Counted from the stretch's first letter, positions 37,151 through 45,971 are shown. The stretch is DNA of 64,000 nucleotides from Methylobacterium sp. WL119 (GCF_008039875.1 NZ_VRUU01000010.1:1-64000), one strand, 5' to 3'. Made by a program: numbers and translations. The notes: generated by a model not told the origin, from the letters alone.

Positions 37151-40100
37151 GTGTACCGCCTCACCGACATCGCCCTTTCGAACTGGTACCTCATCCGGCG
37201 CGAGCAGATCCGGATTCGGGGCGCGGCGGCGCTCGTCGGGCCGACGGGGGCCGGCAAGTCGACGATCTTCGATGCGGTCGGCACCGTGCTGGCCGGCAAC
37301 AATGCCAGCCGGCTGGCGCTGAACGCCTCGGCCTCGGGCCGCAGCGCGCGCACTGTGCGCGACTACTGCCTCGGCTGGATCAGCGACCCGGCCGAGGGCG
37401 GGCGCCCGACGCGCGAGGCCTGCGAGACCGTCATCGCCCTGGTATTCGAGAACGCCGAGAGCGGGCGCACGGTCTCCTTCGGGCTGGCGCTCGCCGCGCG
37501 GGCGACCGACCAGAAGGAGGAGGTGCTCTCCCGCTTCATCGCCACCGGGCACCGCTTCGAGATCGGCGACTACCTGCGCACCAATGCCGAGGGCAGCTTC
37601 ACCGCGCCGTGGACCGAGATCGCCAAGGACCTGCGGCTGCGGGCCGAGCGCTTCGAGGAGTTCCGCTCCTCCGGCGAGCGCTTCACGGCGGAAGTGCTGG
37701 CGACCTTGCGCGAGGGTGCGCCGGCGCCGGACCCGCGCCACTTCCTGCGCACCTTCTCGAACGCGGTCGCGTTCAAGCCGATCTTCGATTCGAGCGCCTT
37801 CGTGCGCAGCTTCGTCCTCGACCCCGAGCCGCTCGACGTCGCCCGCGTCCGGCAATCGGTCGAGAATTGGCGCCGGCTGCTGGAGACGATCGAGGAGCTG
37901 GAGGTGAAGCTCGCGCGGCTGAAGCGTCTCGCCGGGCGCTACGAATCCTGGGCCGACGCGGTGCTCGCCTCCGGCATCCACGAGGCCCGGGCGGCCAGCG
38001 CCGAGCTGCGCCGCCGCTGCCACGATCTCGTGGCGGTGCGGGCCAAGCTCCGCGCCGGCGCCGAGCCGCTGCGGATCGCCCGCGAGAGTGTCGCCACGAG
38101 CCGCGGCTTCGTGCGCGACATCGACGGGGAGATCGCCGAGAAGAAGGCCCTCGTCGTCGGCGGCGCCACGGACGGGCGCCTGGCCGCCTCGACCATCGGC
38201 CTGTCGATGCTGGAGCGCGACCGGCGGGACCTGGCGGCCCGGGTCGCCGACCTCGTCGGCCTCGTCGGGCAGATGGGCAAGCTCCAGGCGGTCGCGCCGG
38301 TGCTGCGCCAGGTGGCGCCGCAGGCCGCGCGGCTCGCCGAGGCCTGCGCCCGCTCGGGGCTGCGCCGCGAGGCCCCGCCGGAGGAGACCCTGCGCCACGA
38401 CGGGCCCCTCCCCGACCTGATCGAGGGCCTGCTGCGGCTGCCCGAGTTCGACGAGGCCCTGGACCGGGCCGCCGAGGACACGGCGCTGAAGGCCCGCGCG
38501 CAGGAGAGCGAGGCCGAGCGCTCGGCCCCCGCCCCGGCCGCAGGGCACGGCGCGCGGCTCTCCTCCGACACGGTCGCCTTCCGCGCCGAGCTGGCCCGGC
38601 GCAACATCGATGCCGTGCCGGTCTGCGAGCTCGCGGAGATCGTCGATCCGCATTGGGGGCCGGCGCTCGAGGGCCTGCTCGGCCGGGCGCGCGAAGCCCT
38701 CGTGGTCGCGCCCGACCGGCTCGAGGAGGCGCTCGGCGTGCTCCAGGGCAACCGCGACCGCTTCAGCCGCTGCATCCTGGTGAAGACGACCGACACCGCC
38801 GGCCAGCGGGCGCGCCGTTTCGACGACGGCCCGCTCTCGGTGATCGAGACCGACGACCCGCACGCCGCCGCCTTCCTCGGCGTGCGGCTCGGCGGCTACG
38901 ATCTCGCCCGCGACGACGCCGAGCTGCGCCGGATGAGCCGCGCCGTGGCGCCGAGCGGGCGCACCACCGCCGGCATGGCCTACTCGGTGACCCGCTCGGT
39001 CGACCTGCTGATGACGCGCGGCCAGCGTGGCCCCACCGCCGAAGGCCGGCGCAACCACGAGGTCGCGGTGGCGGAGGCCAAGCGCCTGCGCGGCGAGGCC
39101 GTGGTCCTGCGCGAGGCCGCGCGGACGGCGGCGGCGATCCGCGCGCGCATCGCCCGCGGCGTCGAGGATTGCGACGCCCTGCGCGAGGAGATCGACGGGA
39201 TCGAGGGCCGCAAGCGTACGCTCGCCACCGAGCGCGAGGCGATCGAGAAGCGCGACACCGCCGGCCTCGCCGAGGAGATCAAGGCGCTCACCGCCGAGCG
39301 CATCGCCTACCTGCGCGAGCTCTCCGAGGTGCTGGAACCGAAGCTCGACGGCCTGCTCGCCGAGGAGGCCGGGCTGAAGGCGCGGCTCGGGGCCGGGCGC
39401 GAGGCGGCGCGTGCCGCCTTCGCCGCCCGCCGCAGCGCCCTGCATAGGCTCGCCAGCGGGGATTGCCTGCGCATCCGCATGGTGCGCGGGCAGGTGTTCT
39501 CGGCCGCCCCCGTCCACGCGATCCGCGCGGAGCTGGCCGGGCTGGAGGCGAAGGCGATCTCGGCTGCGGCGTCGGCCGAGCGCAGCCTCGCGCAGGAGGC
39601 GGCCGAGAGCGCGCGCTCGCACGGCCGCGCGGCCGAGCGCGACCTCGCCGAGTATTGCGCCCAGTGGCGGATCGACAACCCGCTCGGCCGCGGCGACGGC
39701 AACCGCGGCGACCAGCCGGCGACCTTGGGCTATGCCTGGGTCCGGCGCGAGCACGACGAGGTCGAGGGGCACGAGCTGCGCCGCTACCGCGCCCAGGCCG
39801 AGCGGGCGACGGACGAGATGCGCCGCCTGATGACGGAGGACCTGCTGACGCGGCTCGCCGACAAGTTCGAGCGGGTGCGCGCGCGGCTCGACGCGCTCAA
39901 CGAGCGGCTCTCGACCCAGCGCTTCACCGGCCAGACCTACGCCTTCGAGGCCGTGGTCGACCGCCGCTACGCCGCCGTCCACGCGCTGGCGACCGAGGTG
40001 GCGCGCTCGCCCGACGCGGCCCAGGCGCTGCTGCCGGACGATGGCGAGGGCCCGATGGCCGCTGCGCTTGCCGAGGTCACCGCCCTGATCTCCGGTGCCG

Positions 40101-40591
40101 AGGACGCGGCACGCCTGGCCGACTACCGCAACTACTTCGTCTACGAGATCGGGATGCGGGACGGGGCGGGAAACCGCACCACGATGTCGAGCCGGGCGCT
40201 GCGCGGATCGGGCGGCGAGGCGCAGGCGCCGTTCTACGTGGCGATCGCGGCCTCGCTCGCCAGCGCCTACTATCCGGGCGACCGGCCGGGCGACGAGAAT
40301 CCGGGCTTCGGCCTGTGCCTGCTCGACGAGGCGTTCTCGAAGCTCGACGTGCGCAACAGCCAGGCGCTGGTCGATCTCTACGCGGCGTGGGGGCTGCAGC
40401 TGCTCATCGCCGCCCCGGAGGACAAGCGCACCACGCTGACCGAGGTGATGGACACCATCGTCACCGTCTACAAGAGCCCGGATCTCGCCTCGGTGCGGAT
40501 CGAGTCCGAGCACCCGCTGGAGGCGGCCAAGCGTGCGCTGCACGCGATCAATCCGGAGCGGTACGACGACGATCGCGATGCGGCCGAGTAG
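37151..40591 (+). CDS. jetC: SMC-like ATPase, Wadjet JetC / MukB-like
   Basis: 1146 residues from a GTG at 37151. The N-terminal head is YRLTDIALSNWYLIRREQIRI with Walker A GPTGAGKST at residues 30-38, then LAGNNASRLALNASASGRSARTVRDYCLGWI, a block typical of JetC. Long helical arms follow, with a hinge-like middle (about 560-660). The C-terminal head has signature GSGGEAQAPFYVAIAASLASAYYP at about 1020 and Walker B GLCLLDEAFSKLD near 1060. It should form the ring motor that extrudes DNA with JetA and JetB. The usual nuclease JetD is not found upstream or downstream. The start is weak: no good ribosome site, and longer in-frame readings are low complexity. Confidence 0.82.
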   Translation: MYRLTDIALSNWYLIRREQIRIRGAAALVGPTGAGKSTIFDAVGTVLAGNNASRLALNASASGRSARTVRDYCLGWISDPAEGGRPTREACETVIALVFENAESGRTVSFGLALAARATDQKEEVLSRFIATGHRFEIGDYLRTNAEGSFTAPWTEIAKDLRLRAERFEEFRSSGERFTAEVLATLREGAPAPDPRHFLRTFSNAVAFKPIFDSSAFVRSFVLDPEPLDVARVRQSVENWRRLLETIEELEVKLARLKRLAGRYESWADAVLASGIHEARAASAELRRRCHDLVAVRAKLRAGAEPLRIARESVATSRGFVRDIDGEIAEKKALVVGGATDGRLAASTIGLSMLERDRRDLAARVADLVGLVGQMGKLQAVAPVLRQVAPQAARLAEACARSGLRREAPPEETLRHDGPLPDLIEGLLRLPEFDEALDRAAEDTALKARAQESEAERSAPAPAAGHGARLSSDTVAFRAELARRNIDAVPVCELAEIVDPHWGPALEGLLGRAREALVVAPDRLEEALGVLQGNRDRFSRCILVKTTDTAGQRARRFDDGPLSVIETDDPHAAAFLGVRLGGYDLARDDAELRRMSRAVAPSGRTTAGMAYSVTRSVDLLMTRGQRGPTAEGRRNHEVAVAEAKRLRGEAVVLREAARTAAAIRARIARGVEDCDALREEIDGIEGRKRTLATEREAIEKRDTAGLAEEIKALTAERIAYLRELSEVLEPKLDGLLAEEAGLKARLGAGREAARAAFAARRSALHRLASGDCLRIRMVRGQVFSAAPVHAIRAELAGLEAKAISAAASAERSLAQEAAESARSHGRAAERDLAEYCAQWRIDNPLGRGDGNRGDQPATLGYAWVRREHDEVEGHELRRYRAQAERATDEMRRLMTEDLLTRLADKFERVRARLDALNERLSTQRFTGQTYAFEAVVDRRYAAVHALATEVARSPDAAQALLPDDGEGPMAAALAEVTALISGAEDAARLADYRNYFVYEIGMRDGAGNRTTMSSRALRGSGGEAQAPFYVAIAASLASAYYPGDRPGDENPGFGLCLLDEAFSKLDVRNSQALVDLYAAWGLQLLIAAPEDKRTTLTEVMDTIVTVYKSPDLASVRIESEHPLEAAKRALHAINPERYDDDRDAAE

Positions 40592-40888
40592 GCTGCGCGA
40601 TCGCAATTAGGCACCGCCGGCGCGAGAACGATCGGGAGAACGTCCGGCCAGCGGTGCCAGCCAGACGAGAGGGGGGAACTCATCGAGCCGATTACACCCT
40701 AGGGTTTGCTCGGCCGATCGCCATTCACATTTGTGAAAGTGCCGACGACAAAACTCCGGCGTGTCGGACTTATGCACCGTCGCGCATCGTGGGCGGCCGG
40801 CGGTCGGCAGCGCGACCGCGCCGCCGCATCGGGCCGGGCGCGGTCGCGTCGCGGAAGCGCCGCCCGTCCGGGGGGCCGGCGCGACGTC
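40592..40888. other. Gap after jetC with palindrome TTCACA-TT-TGTGAA
   Basis: About 300 bp between convergent genes. A perfect 14-bp palindrome with TT centre lies at 40724-40737 in a locally AT-rich stretch. No gene is seen, and in particular no jetD-like frame. Confidence 0.45.
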
Positions 40889-41104
40889 TCAGTTCAGGTA
40901 GGTGCGGATCCAGTTCGGGGACAGGATCTCGCCCTCGTCCGTGATGATCCAGGGCTGCTTGGCCGGGTCGGTCAGCGCGCCGGCGGCGGCGGCGATCGCC
41001 TCGCGCAGGGTGCCGTAGCGCTTGGGCTGCGCCAGCGGCGAGCTTGCCGGCAGGGTGCGCCAGATCGTCAGATCGGCGGGTCGTTCGAGGGCCTCGGTTT
41101 CCAT
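40889..41104 (-). CDS. Small conserved-looking hypothetical protein, 71 aa
   Basis: Starts at the ATG at 41104 with AAGGA about 10 nt upstream. METEALERPADLTIWRTLPASSPLAQPKRYGTLREAIAAAA is followed by ALTDPAKQPWIITDEGEILSPNWIRTYLN. The composition is balanced, with Trp, Tyr and Ile residues, unlike shadow reading in this GC-rich sequence. It has no signal peptide or membrane segment. The C-terminal PWIITDEGEILSPNWIR has the look of a short DUF found in Methylobacterium, but no family name can be given. Probably monocistronic. Confidence 0.7.
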   Translation of the reverse strand: METEALERPADLTIWRTLPASSPLAQPKRYGTLREAIAAAAGALTDPAKQPWIITDEGEILSPNWIRTYLN

Positions 41105-41531
41105 CTCACTCTTTTCCTTCCGAAACGGTATCGTCCGTTCAGGCGTCCACGGCCGGCACCAGGGCTGGCCGATCAGGAACGCAGCGTATTTGCCCAGACA
41201 TCGAAGCATCTCTAAGGCAGCTTCACGATCATTGCGGCACCCTCGTCAGGAACCGGTCATGATTGCGTCGCAAATCGCCCGCGTCGGATTGCCGACCACC
41301 GGTGGCAGATCGCGCGCGAACACCTCAGGACTTCGTTTCGTCTTGTCGAAACTGTGGTCTTGAGGAATGACCATTCCGTTAGCGTCTCCGCCGCAGCGCG
41401 ACGGTGCGGCGCCGCACCTTGACCATTCCCGTGCGAGAACGTTGAAGCGGGCAGGCTGAATGCCACGTTAAGGGTCGACGGATCGCGGGTCGGCCGCGTC
41501 GTCGTGCCCGTCGGTCGGAGATCGCGTCATC
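41105..41531. other. Intergenic region with several palindromes upstream of the Deg-like protease
   Basis: 427 bp. GGAATG-AC-CATTCC (41364-41377) is a perfect inverted repeat. TGACCATTCC is repeated at 41368-41377 and 41420-41429, and GGTGCGGC-GCCGCACC (41403-41418) is a perfect 16-bp palindrome just before the second copy. They cluster 100-170 bp upstream of the protease start and are candidate operators. No gene is recognised. Confidence 0.5.
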
Positions 41532-42680
41532 GTGCCGGATCGTTTCGCGCGCCTCGTGCTGGCCGCCATCCTGGTGCTGCTGGCGCTGTTCGTCGCACAG
41601 CCCTACGTCACCGCGTTCCTGTTCTCGCGGGAGGTCCCGCGCGCGGTGACCGCCCGCGGCGACCTCGCACCGGCGGAGGCGACCACCGTCGCGCTGTTCG
41701 AGCGGGCGAGCCCTTCGGTGGTGCACGTCTTCGCGCAAGGGGCGGCGCGCGGCGCCGACCTGATGAGCCTCGACGACGAATCCGAGCAGGGCCAGGAGGG
41801 CGGCCGGTCAGGCAACACCCAGACCGGGACCGGCTTCGTCTGGGATGCCGGCGGCCACGTCGTCACCAACAACCACGTCGTCCAGGCGGCGATCCAGTCG
41901 GGCGGGTCGATCTCGGTGCGCCTGTCCTCGGGCGAGGTGGTCTCCGCGACCGTGGTCGGCGCCGCGCCGGCCTACGACCTTGCGGTGCTGCGGCTCGGCC
42001 GGGTGGCGAAGGCGCCGCCGCCGCTCGCCATCGGCACCTCGGCCGACCTGAAGGTCGGGCAGTCCACCTTCGCCATCGGCAACCCGTTCGGGCTCGACCA
42101 CACCCTCACCACCGGCGTGATCAGCGCGCTCCAGCGGCGCCTGCCGACGAGCGAGGGCCGCGAATTGTCCGGCGTGATCCAGACCGATGCGGCGATCAAC
42201 CCCGGCAATTCCGGCGGGCCGCTGCTCGATTCCGCCGGCCGGCTGATCGGCGTCAACACCGCGATCTTCTCGCCGTCCGGGGCGAGCGCCGGCATCGGCT
42301 TCGCGGTGCCGGTGGACGTGGTCAACCGCGTGGTGCCCGATCTCATCCGCAACGGCCGCGTGCGCAACCCCGGCATCGGCATCATCGCCGGCCAGGAGGC
42401 GACCGCCGCCCGGCTCGGCATCGACGGCGTCGTGGTGCTCCGCGTCCTGCGCGGATCGCCGGCCGCCGGCGCGGGCCTGCGCGGGGTCGACCCGCAAACG
42501 GGGGCGATCGGCGACGTCGTCGTCGGCGTCGGCGACCGCCCGGTCCACCGCCTGGCCGACCTCACCGCGGCGCTCGAGGCGGCGGGTCTCGGCCAGCCGA
42601 TCGACCTCGCGGTCGAGCGGGACGGGCGCACCCGCCGCGTGCGCATCACGACGGCGGACGTCGCGGAGAACCGGCCATGA
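41532..42680 (+). CDS. Membrane-anchored S1C (Deg/HtrA) serine protease
   Basis: 382 residues starting at GTG, with GGAG 12 nt upstream. One N-terminal membrane helix (LVLAAILVLLALFVAQPYVTAFLF) anchors a trypsin-like domain with catalytic His in VVTNNHVVQ, Asp in AYDLAVLRLG and Ser in INPGNSGGPLL. A single PDZ domain follows (NPGIGIIAGQEATAARLGIDGVVVLRVLRGSPAAGAGLRG ... IGDVVVGVGDRPVHRLADLTAAL). The single PDZ and membrane anchor resemble DegS or bacterial HhoA-type enzymes rather than DegP. Its stop overlaps the next start (ATGA), and a J-domain membrane protein follows, suggesting an envelope quality-control operon. Confidence 0.93.
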   Translation: MPDRFARLVLAAILVLLALFVAQPYVTAFLFSREVPRAVTARGDLAPAEATTVALFERASPSVVHVFAQGAARGADLMSLDDESEQGQEGGRSGNTQTGTGFVWDAGGHVVTNNHVVQAAIQSGGSISVRLSSGEVVSATVVGAAPAYDLAVLRLGRVAKAPPPLAIGTSADLKVGQSTFAIGNPFGLDHTLTTGVISALQRRLPTSEGRELSGVIQTDAAINPGNSGGPLLDSAGRLIGVNTAIFSPSGASAGIGFAVPVDVVNRVVPDLIRNGRVRNPGIGIIAGQEATAARLGIDGVVVLRVLRGSPAAGAGLRGVDPQTGAIGDVVVGVGDRPVHRLADLTAALEAAGLGQPIDLAVERDGRTRRVRITTADVAENRP

Positions 42681-42943
42681 TCCCTACCCTCGCCGTGCTG
42701 ATCGGCCTCGCCGCCGGCCTCTCGATCGCCGCCCCCCTCCCCGCGCCAGCCGCCGAGAGGCCGGCGCGCCCGCGGCTCTGTCCCGAGGACGCGCCGGAGG
42801 GCGTACGCCTGCCGCCGCAGCCGGGCTGCGGATCGCGCGAGATCCCGGCGCCGCGGCGCGATTCCGGGTTCCACGAGATCCTTCCGGGCACGGGCATCCG
42901 CATCAGCGGGCGCGCGAGTTCCAGCTTCGACATGCGGCGCTAG
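42677..42943 (+). CDS. Small exported hypothetical protein, 88 aa
   Basis: ATG overlaps the protease stop (ATGA), so translation is probably coupled. The signal peptide (MIPTLAVLIGLAAGLSIAAPLPAPAAE) is followed by a short mature part, RPRLCPEDAPEGVRLPPQPGCGSREIP, then SGFHEILPGTGIRISGRASSSFDMRR, with two cysteines that may form a disulfide. No known family. Its position between a Deg-type protease and a J-domain protein suggests a substrate, adaptor or regulator of the protease, which is inference. Confidence 0.75.
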   Translation: MIPTLAVLIGLAAGLSIAAPLPAPAAERPARPRLCPEDAPEGVRLPPQPGCGSREIPAPRRDSGFHEILPGTGIRISGRASSSFDMRR

Positions 42944-42947
42944 GCGG

Positions 42948-43658
42948 ATGCTGCTCGTCCTCGGCTTCGCGACGTGTTTCGGCCTGTGGTGGCTCGGCCG
43001 GAACGGCGGCCGGCTCGGGCCCAGGCTCACCCCGCGGTCGATCCGGCGTGCCGGCGCCTGGATCGCGATCGGGCTCGCCGCCATCCTGCTGCTGCGCGGC
43101 CAGCTCGCCCCGGCCCTGGTCGTCGGGCTCGGCGGCGTCTGGCTGCTCGAAGGGCCGGAGACGCTGGGTTCCCGGCTCAAGCGGCTGCTGGCGTCGATGA
43201 AGCCGTCGCCGAGACGGCACCGGACGGCGCGGGTGGATTTCGTCCTGCGCGACGACGGCAGCGTCGGCGACGGCATCCTGCGAGGCGGCCCGCTCGGCGG
43301 CCGGCGTCTCGAGAGCCTCGGGCTCGCCGACCTCCGCGCGGTGCTGGCGGTCTGCCGGACGCAGGATCCCGCGGCGGTGGTGCCGCTAGAGGCGTATCTC
43401 GACCGCCGGCACGCCGGCTGGCGTGTAGACGCTGAGCGCGATCGCAACGCGGGGCCGCGCCGTCCGGCGCAGCCAGGGACGATGACGCAGGACGAGGCCT
43501 ATCAGATCCTGGGGCTTGAGCGCGGGGCGACCCCAGAGGCCGTCCGCACGGCTCACCGGACCTTGATGAAGCGCGCCCACCCCGACCAGGGGGGAAGCGC
43601 CGAAGGGGCGGCCCGCGTCAACGCGGCCCGCGACAGGCTGACGAACCGACATCGCTGA
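42948..43658 (+). CDS. Membrane-anchored J-domain protein
   Basis: 236 residues, 4 bp after the preceding stop. Two N-terminal hydrophobic stretches (LLVLGFATCFGLWWLG and AGAWIAIGLAAILLLRGQLAPALVVGLGGVWLL) lead to a cytoplasmic linker containing a glycine-rich block (GDGILRGGPLGGRRLESLGLADLRAVL). The C-terminal J-domain is AYQILGLERGATPEAVRTAHRTLMKRAHPDQGGSAEGAARVNAARDRL, with the HPD triad intact. It should recruit DnaK to the membrane. The membrane-then-J order resembles the alphaproteobacterial Tim14/DjlA-like proteins. Confidence 0.88.
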   Translation: MLLVLGFATCFGLWWLGRNGGRLGPRLTPRSIRRAGAWIAIGLAAILLLRGQLAPALVVGLGGVWLLEGPETLGSRLKRLLASMKPSPRRHRTARVDFVLRDDGSVGDGILRGGPLGGRRLESLGLADLRAVLAVCRTQDPAAVVPLEAYLDRRHAGWRVDAERDRNAGPRRPAQPGTMTQDEAYQILGLERGATPEAVRTAHRTLMKRAHPDQGGSAEGAARVNAARDRLTNRHR

Positions 43659-43801
43659 GACTCCACGCGCGTTGCCAGGGGTGCAGGACGACGTTCGCCG
43701 AGGGCGGCGTCCGCCGTCGGCGTCGATGGCGACCGGGACGGCGAAGGCCGCCGGTCGCTGAACGCCACGGTCGAACGGACCGCGGCGCGACGTGAGGGGG
43801 A

Positions 43802-45295
43802 TCAGCTGCGGGTGGCGAAGCAGCTGAAGCCGCTGCGCTTCAGGGCGGAGCAGGCATCCTGCGCCGCGTCCTGCTCTTGGAAGCCGGAGAAGCGTGCGCG
43901 GTAGAGGGTGGCGCCGCTGTGCTCGACCTTCACCGTGTAGGGCGCGGCCTTCGAGAGGCTGCCGCCGCCCTTCGCCTTGGCGTCGGCCAGCATCGCCTTG
44001 GCCTTGCCCTCGTCGTCCATGGCGCCGAGCTGGATCACCCAGGCCGTCGGCACGATCTTCGGGCCGGCGATGGGCTTCGGCGCCTCGGCGCGGGCGATCG
44101 GGCCGTCGGCCGACGCGATGCGCTGATCGGATTTGCGTGCGCCGCCCGGGAACGCGGCCTGTCCCGTCGCGGGTGCGGCGTAGGCCTGCGCCGCCTTCGG
44201 CAGGGGCTGCGCGCCGGCCTTGAAGGCGCCGGCGCTGCCGGGGGTCGCGGTCGAGCGCCGCGGCGCGATGTCGAGGGGCTGGCCGGCATCGGTCGAGTTC
44301 GTGGTCTCGACCTCGTCGTCCTCGGCCGAAGCCAGCTGCGTCCGGGTCCGCGAGACCGCGTCGGCGACGACCGCCGGCCGGGCGCGCTCGGCGACCTCGA
44401 CGGTCGGCGGCGCCTGGCGGGCGCCGGCATAGGCACGCGGCAGGCTGGCGCGGACGAGGTCGGCCATGATCCGGTCGCGGCTGGCGCCCGACTTGCCGCC
44501 GAGCACGATCGCGACGATCTGGCGGTCGTCGGACTTGGCCGCCGTCATCAGGTTGAAGCCGGAATCGCGGGTGTAGCCGGTCTTGATGCCGTCGACGCCC
44601 TCGACGTTGCCGAGCAGGTGGTTGTGGTTGCCGATCGTCCGGCCGCGGAAGGCGAAGGACCGGGTCTGGAAGTAGCGGTAGTAGCGCGGGAAGCGGTCCT
44701 GGATCGCGCGCGCCAGCACGGTGAGGTCGCGGGCCGTCGTCACCTGCTCGGAATCGGGAAGGCCCGAGGCGTTGGCGTAGTGCGTGCGGCTCATGCCGAG
44801 CGCGTGCGCCTTGGCGGTCATCAGCTCGGCGAACCGCTCCTCGGAGCCGGCGATGTTCTCGCCGATGGCGCAGGCCACGTCGTTGGCCGACTTGGTGACG
44901 ATCGCCTTGATCGCGTCCTCGACGGCGATGGTCTGGCCGGGCCGCAGGCCGAGCTTCGACGGCGCCTGGGCTGCGGCATGGGCCGAGATCGTCAGCTCGG
45001 AATCGAGGGCGAAGCGCCCCTTCTCCATCTGCTCGAACAGCATGTAGAGGGTCATCACCTTGGTGATCGAGGCCGGGTGCCGGATCGCGTCCTCGTTCAC
45101 CGCGTGCAGCGTGCGGCCGGACTTCACGTCGACCACCATCGCGGCGTAGGGCGGATTGTAGCCGCCGCCGGGGCGGACGTGGCGCCCGTGGCGGCGCGCC
45201 TCGGCGGGAGACGCCAGCGCGGTCAGGACCGCGGCGGCGGCGAGCGCGGCCGAGATCGTGGGCACGGTCCGGGAGCGACGGGAAACGCTACGCAT
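43802..45295 (-). CDS. D-alanyl-D-alanine carboxypeptidase with SPOR domain
   Basis: 497 residues from the ATG at 45295 (a GTG one codon earlier is possible). A signal peptide (ending ALASPAEA) is followed by a penicillin-binding S11 domain with SxxK in HPASITKVM, SxN in KSANDVACAIGE and KTG in DGIKTGYTRDSGF. It trims the terminal D-Ala from peptidoglycan stem peptides. A Pro/Ala-rich linker of about 120 residues leads to a C-terminal SPOR domain (AWVIQLGAMDDEGKAKAMLADAKAKG ... YRARFSGFQEQDAAQDACSALKRSGFSCF). SPOR domains bind denuded glycan at the septum, so it probably acts in division. No C-terminal amphipathic anchor is visible. Confidence 0.92.
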   Translation of the reverse strand: MRSVSRRSRTVPTISAALAAAAVLTALASPAEARRHGRHVRPGGGYNPPYAAMVVDVKSGRTLHAVNEDAIRHPASITKVMTLYMLFEQMEKGRFALDSELTISAHAAAQAPSKLGLRPGQTIAVEDAIKAIVTKSANDVACAIGENIAGSEERFAELMTAKAHALGMSRTHYANASGLPDSEQVTTARDLTVLARAIQDRFPRYYRYFQTRSFAFRGRTIGNHNHLLGNVEGVDGIKTGYTRDSGFNLMTAAKSDDRQIVAIVLGGKSGASRDRIMADLVRASLPRAYAGARQAPPTVEVAERARPAVVADAVSRTRTQLASAEDDEVETTNSTDAGQPLDIAPRRSTATPGSAGAFKAGAQPLPKAAQAYAAPATGQAAFPGGARKSDQRIASADGPIARAEAPKPIAGPKIVPTAWVIQLGAMDDEGKAKAMLADAKAKGGGSLSKAAPYTVKVEHSGATLYRARFSGFQEQDAAQDACSALKRSGFSCFATRS

Positions 45296-45411
45296 CACGA
45301 CTCATTGCCCTCGACAGACCGGCCACGGCCAGTTTGCATCGCACTATTCAGCTCGGACATGCCCTGCGGCGTGGCCCGATCACGTCTGTCAAACACGCTA
45401 CGGCGATGCAG

Positions 45412-45426
45412 TTACAGCGCGGTTAA
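45412..45426. promoter_or_regulatory. CtrA-like box TTAC-N7-TTAA
   Basis: TTAC (45412-45415), seven bases and TTAA (45423-45426), one mismatch from TTAA-N7-TTAA. It lies between the divergent septal D,D-carboxypeptidase (start 45295) and phasin (start 45594) genes, about 120 bp from the former. The rest of the 45296-45593 gap is AT-richer than average and has no gene. Confidence 0.35.
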
Positions 45427-45593
45427 TGGAGCCGACGACATTCGACGCATCACTTTTGCATCGCAACACGGATTGACGGCTGATGCTGCAGTGCACAAAT
45501 GTGACGGGCCGTAGCCGTTCGGGCCGGACGACGGTGGCACCCCGATTGTTCGCGGGCGCGCGGTCGAGGCCGTGGCGCCGCAGGAGATCCTTC

Positions 45594-45971
45594 ATGACCC
45601 CATCCTACGCCCCGGCCGCCGACGCGGTCCGCAACGGCCTCGACGGCGCGAAGGCCGGCGCCGCGGCGCTGAGCCAGAGCGTCGGCGCCGCCGCCCGCAC
45701 CAGCCAGACCATCGGCATCGAGTGGATGGACTTCCTCAAGCAGGTCAGCGCCGAGGTCACCGCGACCACGGAAAAGGTCGTGAAGGCCGGCAGCCCGGCC
45801 AAGGCGATCGAGATCCAGAGCGCGTTCGTGAAGACCTCCGGCGAGCTCTGGATGGCGCGCGCGGCGACCTTCCGCGACCTCTACGCCACGCTGGCCCAGG
45901 ACATGGCGAAGCCGTTCACGACGCTGGTCGGCCGGTCCGCCACGGCGGCGGCGGCGCGAACCCCCGCCTGA
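45594..45971 (+). CDS. Phasin family protein
   Basis: 125 residues from the ATG at 45594, which has AGGAG 8 nt upstream. A soluble helical protein of the Phasin_2 type: YAPAADAVRNGLDGAKAGAAALSQSVGAAARTSQTIGIEWMDFLKQ, SAEVTATTEKVVKAGSPAKAIEIQSAFVKTSGELWMARAATFRDLYATLAQDMAKPF. Phasins coat polyhydroxyalkanoate granules and some act as general amphipathic chaperones. The Ala-rich C-terminal tail matches the family. It is consistent with the PHA-system gene at 2664. Confidence 0.92.
   Translation: MTPSYAPAADAVRNGLDGAKAGAAALSQSVGAAARTSQTIGIEWMDFLKQVSAEVTATTEKVVKAGSPAKAIEIQSAFVKTSGELWMARAATFRDLYATLAQDMAKPFTTLVGRSATAAAARTPA

Noticed and set aside
37127..40606. A minus-strand open frame of about 1159 codons opposite jetC
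   Set aside because: Shadow of the SMC gene; no start context and no domain.
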